A stretch of DNA of 42,842 bases, taken from Polaromonas sp. GTDB lineage: Bacteria > Pseudomonadota > Gammaproteobacteria > Burkholderiales > Burkholderiaceae_C. Shown piece after piece: positions 16,725 through 24,997 of the stretch; position 1 is the first letter of the stretch, and each line of letters starts with the position of its first letter. The stretch is from the NCBI GenBank assembly GCA_030683705.1, contig JAUXPP010000026.1, positions 1-42,842 of the forward strand, in the 5' to 3' direction. A model generated the notes under the pieces. The model searched no databases and was not told the DNA's origin. It saw only the letters and a list, made by a program, of their open reading frames with translations. The translations under genes were made by a program, and so were the position numbers.

Positions 16725-19085
16725 TTATGCCGACGCTTGCATCAGCAGCCAGAGCCGCGACGGCGTCAGCGGCATTTGCAGGAGCGGCGCCCGCGCTGCC
16801 AACCCGGCCCGCGCCAGCGCGTCGGCCACGGCATTCACCACGCTGGGCCCGGCGCCAATCGTGCCGAGTTCACCCACGCCCTTGACGCCCAGCGTATTCG
16901 TCAGGCAGGGCGTGGACTCGTCCATCTCGGTGCGGAATGGCGGCGTGTCTGCCGCGCGTGGCGCGGTGTAATCCATCAGGCTGCCGGTCACCGGCTGGCC
17001 GGTCTCGCGGTCGTACACCAGGTGTTCGTAGAGCGCCTGGCCGATGCCCTGCACCGCGCCGCCGTCGAGCTGGCCGCGCACAATCATCGGATTGACCACC
17101 CGCCCCACGTCGTTGACCGAGGCATAAGCCACCACGGCCACCTGGCCGGTCTGCGGGTCGATCTCGACCTCGCTGATGTGGCAGCCATTGGGCCAGGACG
17201 GTCCCGACGCTGCGGTGGTCGAGTCCATGAAGATGCGCTGCTCGCCCTGGCGTGCCGCCAGCGCAAAAATGTCGATGGCCAGGTCGGTGCCGGCCACGCT
17301 GAAGCGGCCGTCGGCGTAAGTGATGTCCTCTGCTGCGGCTTCAAACTCCTTCGCCGCAAGCTGGCGCGCCTTGGCTATCGTGCGCTCCGCACCCACACGC
17401 ACGGCCGAACCACCGGTGAACAGCGAGCGCGAGCCGGCGCTGCCGAAACCGTCGCCGCGGTCGGTGTCGCCAAGCACGATGCGCACTTTTTCGGGCGGCA
17501 CGCCGAAGGCATCCACCACCAGTTGCGTCAGCGAGGTCAGGATGCCCTGGCCCATGGCGTTGACGGCAGAAAACACCTCGATCACGCCGTCGTCCGCGCC
17601 GAGCGTGGGGGCCTTGATCGACACGGTCACGCGTTCTTCCAGCGCGTTGCCGCCAGTCCATTCCAGAAAAGTCGAGATACCCAGCCCGCGCAGCAGCCCG
17701 CGCTGTTTCGATGCAGCGGCACGCGCCTCGAACCCGGTCCAGTCGGCCAGCGCCAGCGCCTGGTCCATCACCGCCTCGAAGCGGCCGCTGTCATAGACCT
17801 GGCCCATGGGATTTGTGTAGGGCATCTGCGCCGGCGTGATGAAGTTGCGCCGGCGCAGTTCAATCCTGTCGATGCCGGTCTGGCGCGCGGCTTCGTCCAT
17901 CAGCCGCTCCATGATGAAGATGGCTTCGGGCCGGCCGGCGCCGCGGTAGGCGCTGGTCGGCGCGGTGTTGGTCAGCACCGCGCGGAAATGAAAGTGGATG
18001 GTCTGTATGTCGTACACACTGGTCTGCACCCAGGGGCCGATCAGCAACTGGATGGCCGCACCGGCACCCGTGGGGTAGGCACCGACGTTGGCCAGCGAAG
18101 CCAGCCGCAAGGCCAGGATTTTCCCGTTCTCGTCGAGCGCCAGTTCCGCATGGCTTTGCAGGTCGCGGCCATGGGTGCTGGACACGAACTCCTCGCTGCG
18201 GTCGGCCACCCACTTGACCGCGCGCTGCAGCTTGCGCGCGCAGAAGGCCACCGCCACGTCCTCGGGGTAGACGCCGGTTTTCATGCCGAAGCCGCCCCCC
18301 ACATCGCCGACGATGACACGCACCGCTTCTTTGGCGATGCCCAGCGCGTCACACACCGAATTGCGCACCCCCGATGGCATTTGCGTGCTCATGCGGATGG
18401 TCAGGCGTTGCGAGGGCTTGTCGAAACCTGCCAGCACCGAGCGCGGCTCCAGGCTCAGGGCCGCGAGGCGCTGGTTCACGATGTCGAGGGTGACGACGTG
18501 GCGCGCCGAGGCAAACGCCGCCGCGGTCGCCGCGGCATCACCGTAACGCGTCTCGGCCGCGATGTTGTCCGGCGCCTCGGGGCAGAGTGCCGGCGCACCG
18601 GCAGCCATCGCGTCGCCGATGTCGACCACCATGGGCAGTTCGTCATAGTCCACCATCACGGCCTCGGCCGCATCGCGCGCCTGGCGCAGGCTCAGCGCCA
18701 CCACCGCGGCCACCGGCTCGCCGACAAAGCGCACACGCTCATGGGCCAGCGCGCGCCGCGGCGGTGTGGCGCAGGGCGTGCCGTCGGCGCGTTTGAAGCC
18801 GCCTATGCCGGGAATCGGCTTCACGCCGGCCGCCACCAGGTCGGCACCGGTGACGATGGCCAGCACGCCGGGCATGGCCAGCGCCGCGTCGATGTCGACC
18901 GAAACAATCCGTGCATGGGGATAGGGCGAACGTACAAAAAACAGGTGGCTCTGCTCCTGCAGCGTCACGTCATCGGTGAACTGGCCGGCGCCTGCCAGCA
19001 GGGCGTCGTCTTCAAGGCGGCGCACGGCCTGGCCGCTGCCGAAACGTGCGGGCTGGCCGGTGCTGGCGTGGGTGGATGTCGTCAA
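16725..19085 (-). CDS. xanthine dehydrogenase/CoxL-like molybdopterin-binding large subunit
   Basis: About 786 residues covering the aldehyde-oxidase hammerhead domain (RFGSGQAVRRLEDDALL.., residues 12-130) and the molybdopterin-binding domains. Landmarks are DVGGGFGMKTGVYPED, the active-site loop AYRGAGRPEA (the form-II CoxL-like sequence, not the AYxCSFR loop of true CO dehydrogenase), and the C-terminal KGVGELGTIGAGP with the catalytic Glu. It hydroxylates an unknown carbon substrate with water. The FeS and FAD subunit genes normally next to it are absent. I prefer the TTG start at 19085, with an AAAGG site 8 bases upstream; GTG starts up to 19202 are open but would overlap the promoter-like palindrome. 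Confidence 0.88.
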   Translation of the reverse strand: MTTSTHASTGQPARFGSGQAVRRLEDDALLAGAGQFTDDVTLQEQSHLFFVRSPYPHARIVSVDIDAALAMPGVLAIVTGADLVAAGVKPIPGIGGFKRADGTPCATPPRRALAHERVRFVGEPVAAVVALSLRQARDAAEAVMVDYDELPMVVDIGDAMAAGAPALCPEAPDNIAAETRYGDAAATAAAFASARHVVTLDIVNQRLAALSLEPRSVLAGFDKPSQRLTIRMSTQMPSGVRNSVCDALGIAKEAVRVIVGDVGGGFGMKTGVYPEDVAVAFCARKLQRAVKWVADRSEEFVSSTHGRDLQSHAELALDENGKILALRLASLANVGAYPTGAGAAIQLLIGPWVQTSVYDIQTIHFHFRAVLTNTAPTSAYRGAGRPEAIFIMERLMDEAARQTGIDRIELRRRNFITPAQMPYTNPMGQVYDSGRFEAVMDQALALADWTGFEARAAASKQRGLLRGLGISTFLEWTGGNALEERVTVSIKAPTLGADDGVIEVFSAVNAMGQGILTSLTQLVVDAFGVPPEKVRIVLGDTDRGDGFGSAGSRSLFTGGSAVRVGAERTIAKARQLAAKEFEAAAEDITYADGRFSVAGTDLAIDIFALAARQGEQRIFMDSTTAASGPSWPNGCHISEVEIDPQTGQVAVVAYASVNDVGRVVNPMIVRGQLDGGAVQGIGQALYEHLVYDRETGQPVTGSLMDYTAPRAADTPPFRTEMDESTPCLTNTLGVKGVGELGTIGAGPSVVNAVADALARAGLAARAPLLQMPLTPSRLWLLMQASA

Positions 19086-19154
19086 GAAAATGCCCTTTGT
19101 TGTTGCAGGAAGCACGCGGCCGGAGGAATGGCAAGGGCGCGGGCCCGGATTGGT

Positions 19155-19176
19155 GGATGCCACTATAAAGGCATCC
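19155..19176. promoter_or_regulatory. operator-like palindrome overlapping a -10-like element
   Basis: Perfect 7-base arms, GGATGCC and GGCATCC, flank the spacer ACTATAAA. Read on the minus strand the spacer contains TATAGT, a plausible -10, 70 bases before the TTG start of the molybdenum hydroxylase. The arrangement suggests a repressor site over the core promoter. Confidence 0.45.
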
Positions 19177-19267
19177 CGCCATCTGTGCAGCCGCCCGGAC
19201 ACCCCCGCGCTCCGGCCCGAATAGCCCGGCGCGCCGCCCGGGATGGGCGATCACCGACAATAGGCGC

Positions 19268-19525
19268 ATGCCCCTACCTGCCCCTCCCATGCGCCGCCAC
19301 AGCAACAAGGCCAACAACGAATTGCTGATCAAGAGCGGCCTGTGCATCCTGATCGGACTGGCCGTGCTGGTTTCTCCGTACTTCATCAAGTCACCCGGCA
19401 TGCAGGGCATCGTCGCCGGCGCATCGCTGGTCGGCTGGTTTGCGCTGGTGCTCGGCCTGGCTTTCGGTGGCCTCTGGCTGCGCCGCAAGCTCGCCCGCAG
19501 CCACGGTCCGGCAGGACCGCAGTAA
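19268..19525 (+). CDS. small two-helix membrane protein of unknown function
   Basis: An 85-residue protein with two transmembrane segments (LCILIGLAVLVSPYFI and GIVAGASLVGWFALVLGLAFGGLWL), a basic N-terminus and a basic C-terminal tail. I do not recognise a named family. A second in-frame ATG at 19289 (MRRHSNKANN) would remove the Pro-rich start and is equally possible. It is divergent from the molybdenum hydroxylase gene. Confidence 0.65.
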   Translation: MPLPAPPMRRHSNKANNELLIKSGLCILIGLAVLVSPYFIKSPGMQGIVAGASLVGWFALVLGLAFGGLWLRRKLARSHGPAGPQ

Positions 19526-19534
19526 GCATCATCT

Positions 19535-19578
19535 GCTAGCAAATAAATAGCATCCTGCCCTTTCCGGTAAAGGGTTAT
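19535..19578. repeat. dispersed intergenic repeat, copy 2 (degenerate)
   Basis: GCTAGCAAATAAATAGCATC followed by CCCTTTCCGGTAAAGGG. The second part is a hairpin (CCCTTT/AAAGGG) directly after the small membrane protein gene and may also act as its terminator. Confidence 0.45.
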
Positions 19579-19644
19579 CGGCTGCTCCGGCCAAGGTCCG
19601 CGGCGGGGCGCGAGGATTATTTTTTCATCCGGGCATCTGGCATG

Positions 19645-19655
19645 CTGTCCTACAG
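19645..19655 (+). promoter_or_regulatory. CTGTCCTACAG motif upstream of the receiver-domain gene
   Basis: Exact palindromic 11-mer (CTGT-CCT-ACAG), 125 bases before the ATG of the response regulator and in its direction. It is identical to the copy at 30290-30300. Confidence 0.55.
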
Positions 19656-19779
19656 CTGTGCAGTGCAATCCCTTGCGGCAAGCGCAGTGAGGGCGCGGGA
19701 GACTGGTCCGGTGAACCCGATGAACCTTTCCGGTGATCCCCTTTACGGATCAGCCCTCTCCCCAAAAATTCAATACCGT

Positions 19780-20148
19780 ATGGCAGTCAACGCATATATT
19801 GTTGAAGACAATGACTTGATCCGTGACAACCTGGTGGAGACCCTGACCGAACTCGCAGGCATCCGCACCATCGGCCACGCCAGCACCGAAGTCGATGCCT
19901 GTGCCTGGCTGGCGGGACACCCCGGCGAGTGGGACCTGCTGGTGGTCGACCTGTTCCTGCAGCAGGGCAACGGCCTGGGGGTGCTGAGGAAATGCCGGCA
20001 ACGCACCGCCGTGCAGAAGGTGGTGGTCCTGTCCAACTATGCGACGGACGACATCCGCAACCGCTGCCTGGCCTGCGGGGCGGATGCGATTTTTGACAAG
20101 TCCACCGAACTGGACCAGTTCATCACCTACTGCTCGGCGAGCCACTGA
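19780..20148 (+). CDS. stand-alone receiver-domain response regulator
   Basis: A 122-residue CheY-like receiver without an output domain. Key residues are present: acidic pair Glu9-Asp10, phosphoacceptor Asp57 (LLVVDLFLQQGNG), Ser85 (VVLSNY) and Lys107 (FDKSTEL). It can be phosphorylated but must act by protein contact. No histidine kinase is adjacent. The GNGLGVL stretch and absence of a helix-turn-helix resemble orphan receivers found beside stress genes in this family. The start at 19780 is chosen because the receiver fold begins there; no clear ribosome site is visible, and in-frame starts exist upstream. It ends 9 bases from the convergent Hsp20 operon. Confidence 0.85.
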   Translation: MAVNAYIVEDNDLIRDNLVETLTELAGIRTIGHASTEVDACAWLAGHPGEWDLLVVDLFLQQGNGLGVLRKCRQRTAVQKVVVLSNYATDDIRNRCLACGADAIFDKSTELDQFITYCSASH

Positions 20149-20157
20149 GCGGCTTTT

Positions 20158-20592
20158 TCAGCCCACCGTCACCTCGATACGCCGCGGCCGTGCCGCCTCC
20201 GCTTTCGGGATGCTCAGCCGCAGCACACCCTTGTCCAGTTTGGCATCGATCCGCGAAGGATCGAGCTCGCGGCTCAGCGTGAAACTGCGGCGGTACAGCG
20301 GGTTCAGGACCTCGCCGTAAATCATCGCCATCTCGCCGCCCACCGGCGCCTCGGCGGCACCCTCGATCACCAGGCTGTCGCCGTCCACGCGCACGTTCAG
20401 GCGTTCCCTGGACACGCCGGGCAGATCCGCCATCACGGTGAAGCCGGCATCGTCTTCAAAAATATCCACCGGGGGCAACACGGCCGTGTGGCCTTCGCCG
20501 GTGGCCTCGGGCGATTCGGCAGCGCCGCGGCCGCTCCGGGCCAGTCCGCTGTTGCCGTTTTTCTGGGTCAACACTGTGTCGGAATTCATCAC
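20158..20592 (-). CDS. Hsp20/alpha-crystallin family small heat-shock protein (second gene)
   Basis: A 144-residue small heat-shock protein: a variable N-terminus of about 40 residues, then the alpha-crystallin domain from VDIFEDDAGFTVMADLPGVSRERLNV to the LDKGVLRLSIPKAEAARPRRIEV strand. It lacks the usual I-x-I C-terminal oligomer motif in clear form (RRIEVTVG). It holds unfolding proteins without ATP. It starts 20 bases after the first Hsp20 gene and is transcribed with it from the heat-shock promoter at 21131-21158. Confidence 0.92.
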   Translation of the reverse strand: MMNSDTVLTQKNGNSGLARSGRGAAESPEATGEGHTAVLPPVDIFEDDAGFTVMADLPGVSRERLNVRVDGDSLVIEGAAEAPVGGEMAMIYGEVLNPLYRRSFTLSRELDPSRIDAKLDKGVLRLSIPKAEAARPRRIEVTVG

Positions 20593-20612
20593 ATGCTCCT
20601 TGACGGGTGAAA

Positions 20613-21053
20613 TCAGTGGATCTGGATCTGGCGCGGCTTCGAGGACTCGCGGCGCGCCACGCTGACACGCAGCAGGCCATCACGGTAGTGCGCGCTGATG
20701 CGGGCCGGGTCGGCATCCTCGGGCAGCGGAATCACGCGCCGGAAACTGCCCTGGAACCGCTCGCGCGCATACACCGTCACCTTGTCGCCGGCCGGCCGCT
20801 CTTCCTTGCGCTCACCGGTCACCACCAGCAGGCCCTTGTCCACCGTGAGTTGCAGGGCGGCCGGGTCCAGGCCGGGAGCCAGTGCCAGCACTTCGATGGC
20901 GTCCGGCGTGGTGCCGACATTGATGACCGGGAAGGCGCTGCGCGGCAGTGCCCGTATGCTGCTGGCGCCGCCAGGCTGGAAGGCGCGTTCGACCTCCTGC
21001 TGCAGGCGACTGAGCCCGGCGAAGATATCGCCGTAAAGGTTCAAACCGTTCAT
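20613..21053 (-). CDS. Hsp20/alpha-crystallin family small heat-shock protein (first gene)
   Basis: A 146-residue Hsp20: N-terminus MNGLNLYGDIFAGLSRLQQEVERAF, alpha-crystallin domain from FPVINVGTTPDAIEVLALAPGLDPAALQL to YRDGLLRVSVARRESSKPRQIQIH, whose final IQIH provides an I-x-I motif. The ATG at 21053 has GGAG 12 bases upstream of the coding start, and that site lies in a hairpin (21063-21100) that can hide it. A sigma-32 type promoter lies further upstream. The two Hsp20s are diverged paralogues and probably form mixed oligomers (inference). Confidence 0.92.
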   Translation of the reverse strand: MNGLNLYGDIFAGLSRLQQEVERAFQPGGASSIRALPRSAFPVINVGTTPDAIEVLALAPGLDPAALQLTVDKGLLVVTGERKEERPAGDKVTVYARERFQGSFRRVIPLPEDADPARISAHYRDGLLRVSVARRESSKPRQIQIH

Positions 21054-21062
21054 GATGAGGGT

Positions 21063-21100
21063 CTCCTTTCTGAAAATCATGAAGCGATGTTTCAGGGGAG
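21063..21100 (-). promoter_or_regulatory. probable RNA thermometer: hairpin masking the Hsp20 Shine-Dalgarno site
   Basis: In the leader, CTGAAA (21095-21090, minus strand) pairs perfectly with TTTCAG (21075-21070). After a small C/AAA internal loop, CTCC (21100-21097) pairs with the GGAG ribosome site (21066-21063). The loop is 14 bases. This 6+4 base-pair structure with an imperfect stem is the layout of known small-heat-shock thermometers, which melt on heating to allow translation. Confidence 0.6.
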
Positions 21101-21130
21101 GCCGGGAGCGGCGCTGCCCTGACGGCAGGG

Positions 21131-21158
21131 AATTGGTGCCGCTCCGGGGTCTTTCAAG
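21131..21158 (-). promoter_or_regulatory. sigma-32 (RpoH) heat-shock promoter of the Hsp20 operon
   Basis: Minus strand: -35 CTTGAAA (21158-21152), 13-base spacer, -10 CACCAATT (21138-21131), matching CTTGAAA-N13-CCCCATNT in most positions. It predicts a leader of about 70 bases that contains the masking hairpin. Confidence 0.7.
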
Positions 21159-21206
21159 AGCTGCCGGTAAAAATTTTCAGCAGCCGGCCCGGGTGCCGGA
21201 GAAGCC

Positions 21207-22160
21207 TCAGCCTTCGCGCGGCGGACGCGGGATTTTCTTGAAGCGCACCAGGCGGTCGGTCTCGATGCGATCCTTCTTGACCTGCCTTTCGGCATCGAGC
21301 AACTGGCCGGCGGCAAGCCAGGCGCTGAACTCTTGCGGCGTTTCCAGCGTGATGCGGCCCAGCGTGGCGGCGCGAAATTCGTGGATGACGATTTCCGCGG
21401 CCTTCTGCAGGTTGATGCGCCCCTTGCCCAGCACCGCGCCGCGCTTGCGGCCTATGGCTTCGAGCAGCTGCTCGTCCGTGATGCCAGTCGGCAGCTCGAC
21501 CTTGTAACGCGCCTGCAGCGCGGCCGGGTAGTGCTTGATCAGGTAGTCCAGCAGTTCCAGCGCAACTTCTTCTTCATTGAAGGCATTGCGGCCGATGGCG
21601 CCGCTGGCCGCCAGGTTGTAGCCGCTTTTGGCAACGATGATGCGCGGCCACAACATGCCGGGCGTGTCCCACAAATAAAAACCGTCGGCCAGCACAATGC
21701 GCTGCTCGAGCTTGGTGATGCCGGCCTCGTCGCCGGTCTTGGCCGCGCGTTTGCCGGTCAGGGTGTTGATCAGCGTCGATTTGCCGACGTTGGGAATGCC
21801 GCAGATCAGCACCCGCATCGGCTTGACCATGCTGCCGCGGGTCGGCGCCAGCGCATGGCAGGCGTCGATCAGGCGGCGCGCCGGGGTGGTGGCGCTGGCA
21901 TCGAGTTCGATCGCACGCGTGGCGGGCTGGCTGTTGTAGTAGTCCAGCCAGGCCGGCGTGCGCGCCGGATCCGCCAGGTCCTGCTTGTTGAGCACCTTGA
22001 GCGCCGGCTTGCCACCGGTCAGCTCGGCCAGCATCGGGTTGGCGCTGGAGCCGGGCAGGCGCGCGTCCAGCAGCTCGATCACCACATCAATTTCCTTGAT
22101 GCGCTCGCTGATGGCTTTTTTGGTCAGGTGCATGTGACCGGGAAACCACTGGATGGCCAT
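21207..22160 (-). CDS. ylqF: YlqF/RbgA-type ribosome biogenesis GTPase
   Basis: A 317-residue circularly permuted GTPase: the G4 motif NKQD (residues 58-61) comes before G1 GIPNVGKST (121-129) and G3 DTPG (165-168), the order that defines this family. It assists late assembly of the 50S subunit in Bacillus; in proteobacteria the role is assumed similar. The N-terminus MAIQWFPGHMHLTKKAI is the family hallmark and fixes the start at 22160. It lies 85 bases after gshA on the same strand. The C-terminal domain ends in a basic tail. Confidence 0.93.
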   Translation of the reverse strand: MAIQWFPGHMHLTKKAISERIKEIDVVIELLDARLPGSSANPMLAELTGGKPALKVLNKQDLADPARTPAWLDYYNSQPATRAIELDASATTPARRLIDACHALAPTRGSMVKPMRVLICGIPNVGKSTLINTLTGKRAAKTGDEAGITKLEQRIVLADGFYLWDTPGMLWPRIIVAKSGYNLAASGAIGRNAFNEEEVALELLDYLIKHYPAALQARYKVELPTGITDEQLLEAIGRKRGAVLGKGRINLQKAAEIVIHEFRAATLGRITLETPQEFSAWLAAGQLLDAERQVKKDRIETDRLVRFKKIPRPPREG

Positions 22161-22245
22161 CGGGACTTTCTTTCTGGGTGGGGGACGGGGGGGCGCAGGC
22201 GGTTCGCCGGCGCACCCCCGATTGTCGCTGACCCGGCCTGAGAAC

Positions 22246-23829
22246 CTAAGCCGCGTGCGCCAGGCTGCGTATGCCCAGGCGCTCGGCCGAGACGTACTGC
22301 TGGCGGTAAATTTCAAACGGCATGGAGTCGCTCGCCTCAATCGTCTTCTGCTCGGCCAGCGATTGCCGTGTCAGTTCCTCGAAGCGCGCCTGCTGGTCGG
22401 CGGAGAACGGCAGATCCAGCAAGGTTTGCCGGGTGGCCAGCGACTGGGCGCGGGCAAACGCCACAAACGAGCTGCCGTGTTCATCGACCATGGCCTTCAG
22501 CACGCGGGCCGACGGCAGGCTGGCGGGCTCGCGCAGCGAAGCTTCCGAAGCGCGCAAGGCGTCGGCGTAGGCGCTGCCGCCCTGGGCCGCATCCAGCGCC
22601 GCCGCAATCGGTGCACATTGCGCAATCAACTCGGCACCCCATTCGGTCAAGCTGAACTCCCGGCCGCCGCGCTCGAGTTGCAGGCCCGGCTCGCGCCCAC
22701 GCGCGGCCACGCGGTGCTGGTTGCGCGCCAGCGCGGCGATTTCCTGCGGCGTGTCGGGCGGGCTGTCGGTCAGCAGGCAATGCAGCAAAAACACGTCGAG
22801 AAAACGCATGGTGTCGGCGGCGATGCCGACCGGCACAAACGGGTCCAGGTCCATCAGCCGGACTTCAACGTATTCGACGCCGCGTTCCCGCAGCGCGTGC
22901 AGCGGGCGCTCGCCCGGGAAAATCACGCGTTTCGGGCGGATCGTGCCGTAAAACTCGTTTTCGATCTGCAGCAGGCTGGTGGCCAGCTGGTTGTAGTCGC
23001 CGCCGGGGTTCTGGATGCCGACCGCTTCATAGGCCGGGTAGGGCCGGGTCAAGGCGTCCTGCAGCGAGGCGCCGTAGCCGTCGAGGTTGTTGTAGCTGAC
23101 CTTGAGCGAGGCCTGGGCATCGCTCTGGTAACCCAGGCGCCCCATGCGCAGCGAGGTGCCGTGCGGCATGTACATGGTGCCGCTGCCCAGCGGCTGCAGC
23201 TCGTGCTGGCGGCCGGCAACAAAACTCGAGCAGACTGCCGGCGAGGCGCCGAACAGGTACAGCAGCAAAAACGCGTGGCGGCGGAAATTGCGGATCAGGC
23301 CGAAATACTCCTCGCTGGAAACACCGGGCAAGGACCAGTTGTAGTGGATGCCCGAAATCGTCTGCATGCGCCGGCCGTAGCGGTGGCCCAGGCCCATGCG
23401 GTAAACACTTTTGGCGCGGCCCACATTCGACGAGCCGTAACGGCCCAGCGGAATGGTTTCGTCGGTCGGCAGGCCGCAGGGCATGCTGGAGACCCAGAGC
23501 ATCTCGTCACCCACCGCCTTCATCGCGCGGTAGGTGAACTGGTGGATTTTCGTGAGTTCATCCAGCGCCGCGTCGGCGCCGTCAGCCAGGCCGGGATGCG
23601 CGGCGGTCACCAGCTCGACCTGGGACTCGCTGAAGTCGGTGGTGATGTTGGGGTGCGTGAGTGCCGAACCCAGCGCGGCGGGATGCGGCGTCAGCGCAAG
23701 CGCACCGTTGGGCTGGGCGCGCAGGCTTTCCTTCTCCAGTCCGCGGCGCATGCCTTTCAGCCGCGCCGGGCTCAGCGCCTGAAGGCGGTCGCCCAACAGC
23801 GCGCCCTGGCGCGCATGCAAGCTGTTCAT
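22246..23829 (-). CDS. gshA: glutamate-cysteine ligase (first step of glutathione synthesis)
   Basis: A 527-residue proteobacterial-class glutamate-cysteine ligase, similar in length to E. coli GshA (518). It joins glutamate and cysteine with ATP to gamma-glutamylcysteine. Recognisable stretches are the GLEKESLR substrate loop (about residue 30), TDFSESQVELVT, ISGIHYNWSLP, FLLLYLFGASPAV and RLMDLDPFVPVGI. The start at 23829 (MNSLHARQGALL) follows GAGGGA; a longer frame upstream lacks homology. gshB is not in the window. Upstream lies a 254-base spacer with a repeat copy. Confidence 0.95.
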   Translation of the reverse strand: MNSLHARQGALLGDRLQALSPARLKGMRRGLEKESLRAQPNGALALTPHPAALGSALTHPNITTDFSESQVELVTAAHPGLADGADAALDELTKIHQFTYRAMKAVGDEMLWVSSMPCGLPTDETIPLGRYGSSNVGRAKSVYRMGLGHRYGRRMQTISGIHYNWSLPGVSSEEYFGLIRNFRRHAFLLLYLFGASPAVCSSFVAGRQHELQPLGSGTMYMPHGTSLRMGRLGYQSDAQASLKVSYNNLDGYGASLQDALTRPYPAYEAVGIQNPGGDYNQLATSLLQIENEFYGTIRPKRVIFPGERPLHALRERGVEYVEVRLMDLDPFVPVGIAADTMRFLDVFLLHCLLTDSPPDTPQEIAALARNQHRVAARGREPGLQLERGGREFSLTEWGAELIAQCAPIAAALDAAQGGSAYADALRASEASLREPASLPSARVLKAMVDEHGSSFVAFARAQSLATRQTLLDLPFSADQQARFEELTRQSLAEQKTIEASDSMPFEIYRQQYVSAERLGIRSLAHAA

Positions 23830-23954
23830 AAAGTCGTCCCTCTGTATCTTTCGTGGCGTGCAAGGTATCACAGGCCGGGCTTGTTTGCAGGCGGCCCGCC
23901 GCAGCGGCCCGGCCGGTGGGCGCAGCCGCCCTGTGGCGAGTTGCCGGCCGGCCC

Positions 23955-24016
23955 TAAATTGCTATGCTTTTAATAGCTGCCTGCGCTTGCCGGTTATGGG
24001 CCGGCGTCCCATTTGA
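23955..24016. repeat. dispersed intergenic repeat, copy 3
   Basis: TGCTATGCTTTTAATAGCTG continues as CCTGCGCTTGCCGGTTATGGG. This copy shows the TGCTAT..ATAGC inverted arms at its start. It lies between the esterase end and gshA start; nothing else is seen in the 254-base gap. Confidence 0.65.
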
Positions 24017-24083
24017 TGCATAAACCCAGGCCGGCACCGGGATCGCCGGGGCGCTGCTGCCGGAACAAGGGCGGGCAAAGCCC

Positions 24084-24746
24084 CTACGCCAGCACGCGCA
24101 GCAGCCAGCTGTTCATGTCGGCGATCTCTTCCATGCAGACCGAATGTTCCATGGGGTACTCGTGCCAGTCAACCGGGTAAGCCAGCGCCGCCAGCGCGTC
24201 GCGGGTGGCGGTCGCGGCAGCCAGCGGCACCACGCCATCGCGCCGGCCGTGAGCCAGGAACACCGGCAAGCCGTGGTTGGCGGCGCTGCGTTCGGCCGCC
24301 AGCTTGTCGGCCAGCGGCAGGTAGCCGGACAAGCCCATGATGCCGGCCAGCCGCTCTGGGTAACGCAGGCCGGTCATCAGCGCCATCGCGCAGCCCTGTG
24401 AAAAACCCGCGATGACAATCCGGCGGGCAGGAATGCCGCGCGCGATTTCAGCGGCGATCAGCGTATTGATGCTGGCCTGGGTCTTGCGCAGGCCGGCCTC
24501 GTCCTGGCGCTGCGTCAGGTCGGCGCCCAGGATGTCATACCAGGCCGGCATCTGGTAGCCGCCGTTGATGGTCACCGGGATCACCGGCGCATTGGGAAAC
24601 AGGAAACGCACCGGGCCGACAGCGGCGAGATCAAGCTGTTCGGCGATCGGGACAAAGTCCGCCCCATCGGCGCCCAGGCCGTGCATCAGCAGCACGGTGG
24701 CGGTCGGGTTGGCGGCGGTTTCTACTTCAGTGACGGCAAGGGACAT
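24084..24746 (-). CDS. carboxylesterase/phospholipase-type alpha/beta hydrolase
   Basis: A 220-residue alpha/beta hydrolase of the carboxylesterase/lysophospholipase (Est/YpfH-like) family. The triad is visible: Ser116 in GFSQG, Asp170 in HGRRDGVVP and His201 in PMEHSVC; LLMHGLGADGADF (20-32) supplies the oxyanion region. It hydrolyses short-chain esters in the cytoplasm; natural substrate unknown. The start at 24746 (MSLAVTEVE) is chosen by family length. It is divergent from the sigma-54 gene, with a 251-base shared upstream region. Confidence 0.92.
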   Translation of the reverse strand: MSLAVTEVETAANPTATVLLMHGLGADGADFVPIAEQLDLAAVGPVRFLFPNAPVIPVTINGGYQMPAWYDILGADLTQRQDEAGLRKTQASINTLIAAEIARGIPARRIVIAGFSQGCAMALMTGLRYPERLAGIMGLSGYLPLADKLAAERSAANHGLPVFLAHGRRDGVVPLAAATATRDALAALAYPVDWHEYPMEHSVCMEEIADMNSWLLRVLA

Positions 24747-24906
24747 GGCTTTGACAGAAAAGTGGCTTTGCAGGATTGTGCCTGCAGCCCATGACCCCTG
24801 TCGGCCGCGGCTGCACCGGCGGCGTGTGGGAAAGTTACGACGCTGCAGCCGCCTGCTGGCCGCAGGAGGCGCCGATCGACATGGGCCCGGAGGCGCCGGC
24901 TTGACT

Positions 24907-24922
24907 TGGCACCACACTTGCA
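24907..24922 (+). promoter_or_regulatory. sigma-54 (RpoN) promoter
   Basis: TTGGCACCACACTTGCAC contains TGGCAC (24907-24912) and TTGCA (24918-24922) with the exact 5-base spacing of -24/-12 promoters. It points to the gene at 24998, leaving a leader of about 60 bases. No unmistakable activator site is seen upstream. Confidence 0.75.
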
Positions 24923-24997
24923 CGACCATCCATCAAAGAAAGCACAACACACGCGAGGCAGGCGGAACTCATCGCTGCCGCCAAGGGATCCCATCAC

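Noticed and set aside
16701..19328. 875-residue plus-strand open frame
   Set aside because: It is entirely antisense to the molybdenum hydroxylase large subunit, whose motifs are unmistakable; the composition is shadow-like (His/Arg/Gln-rich).
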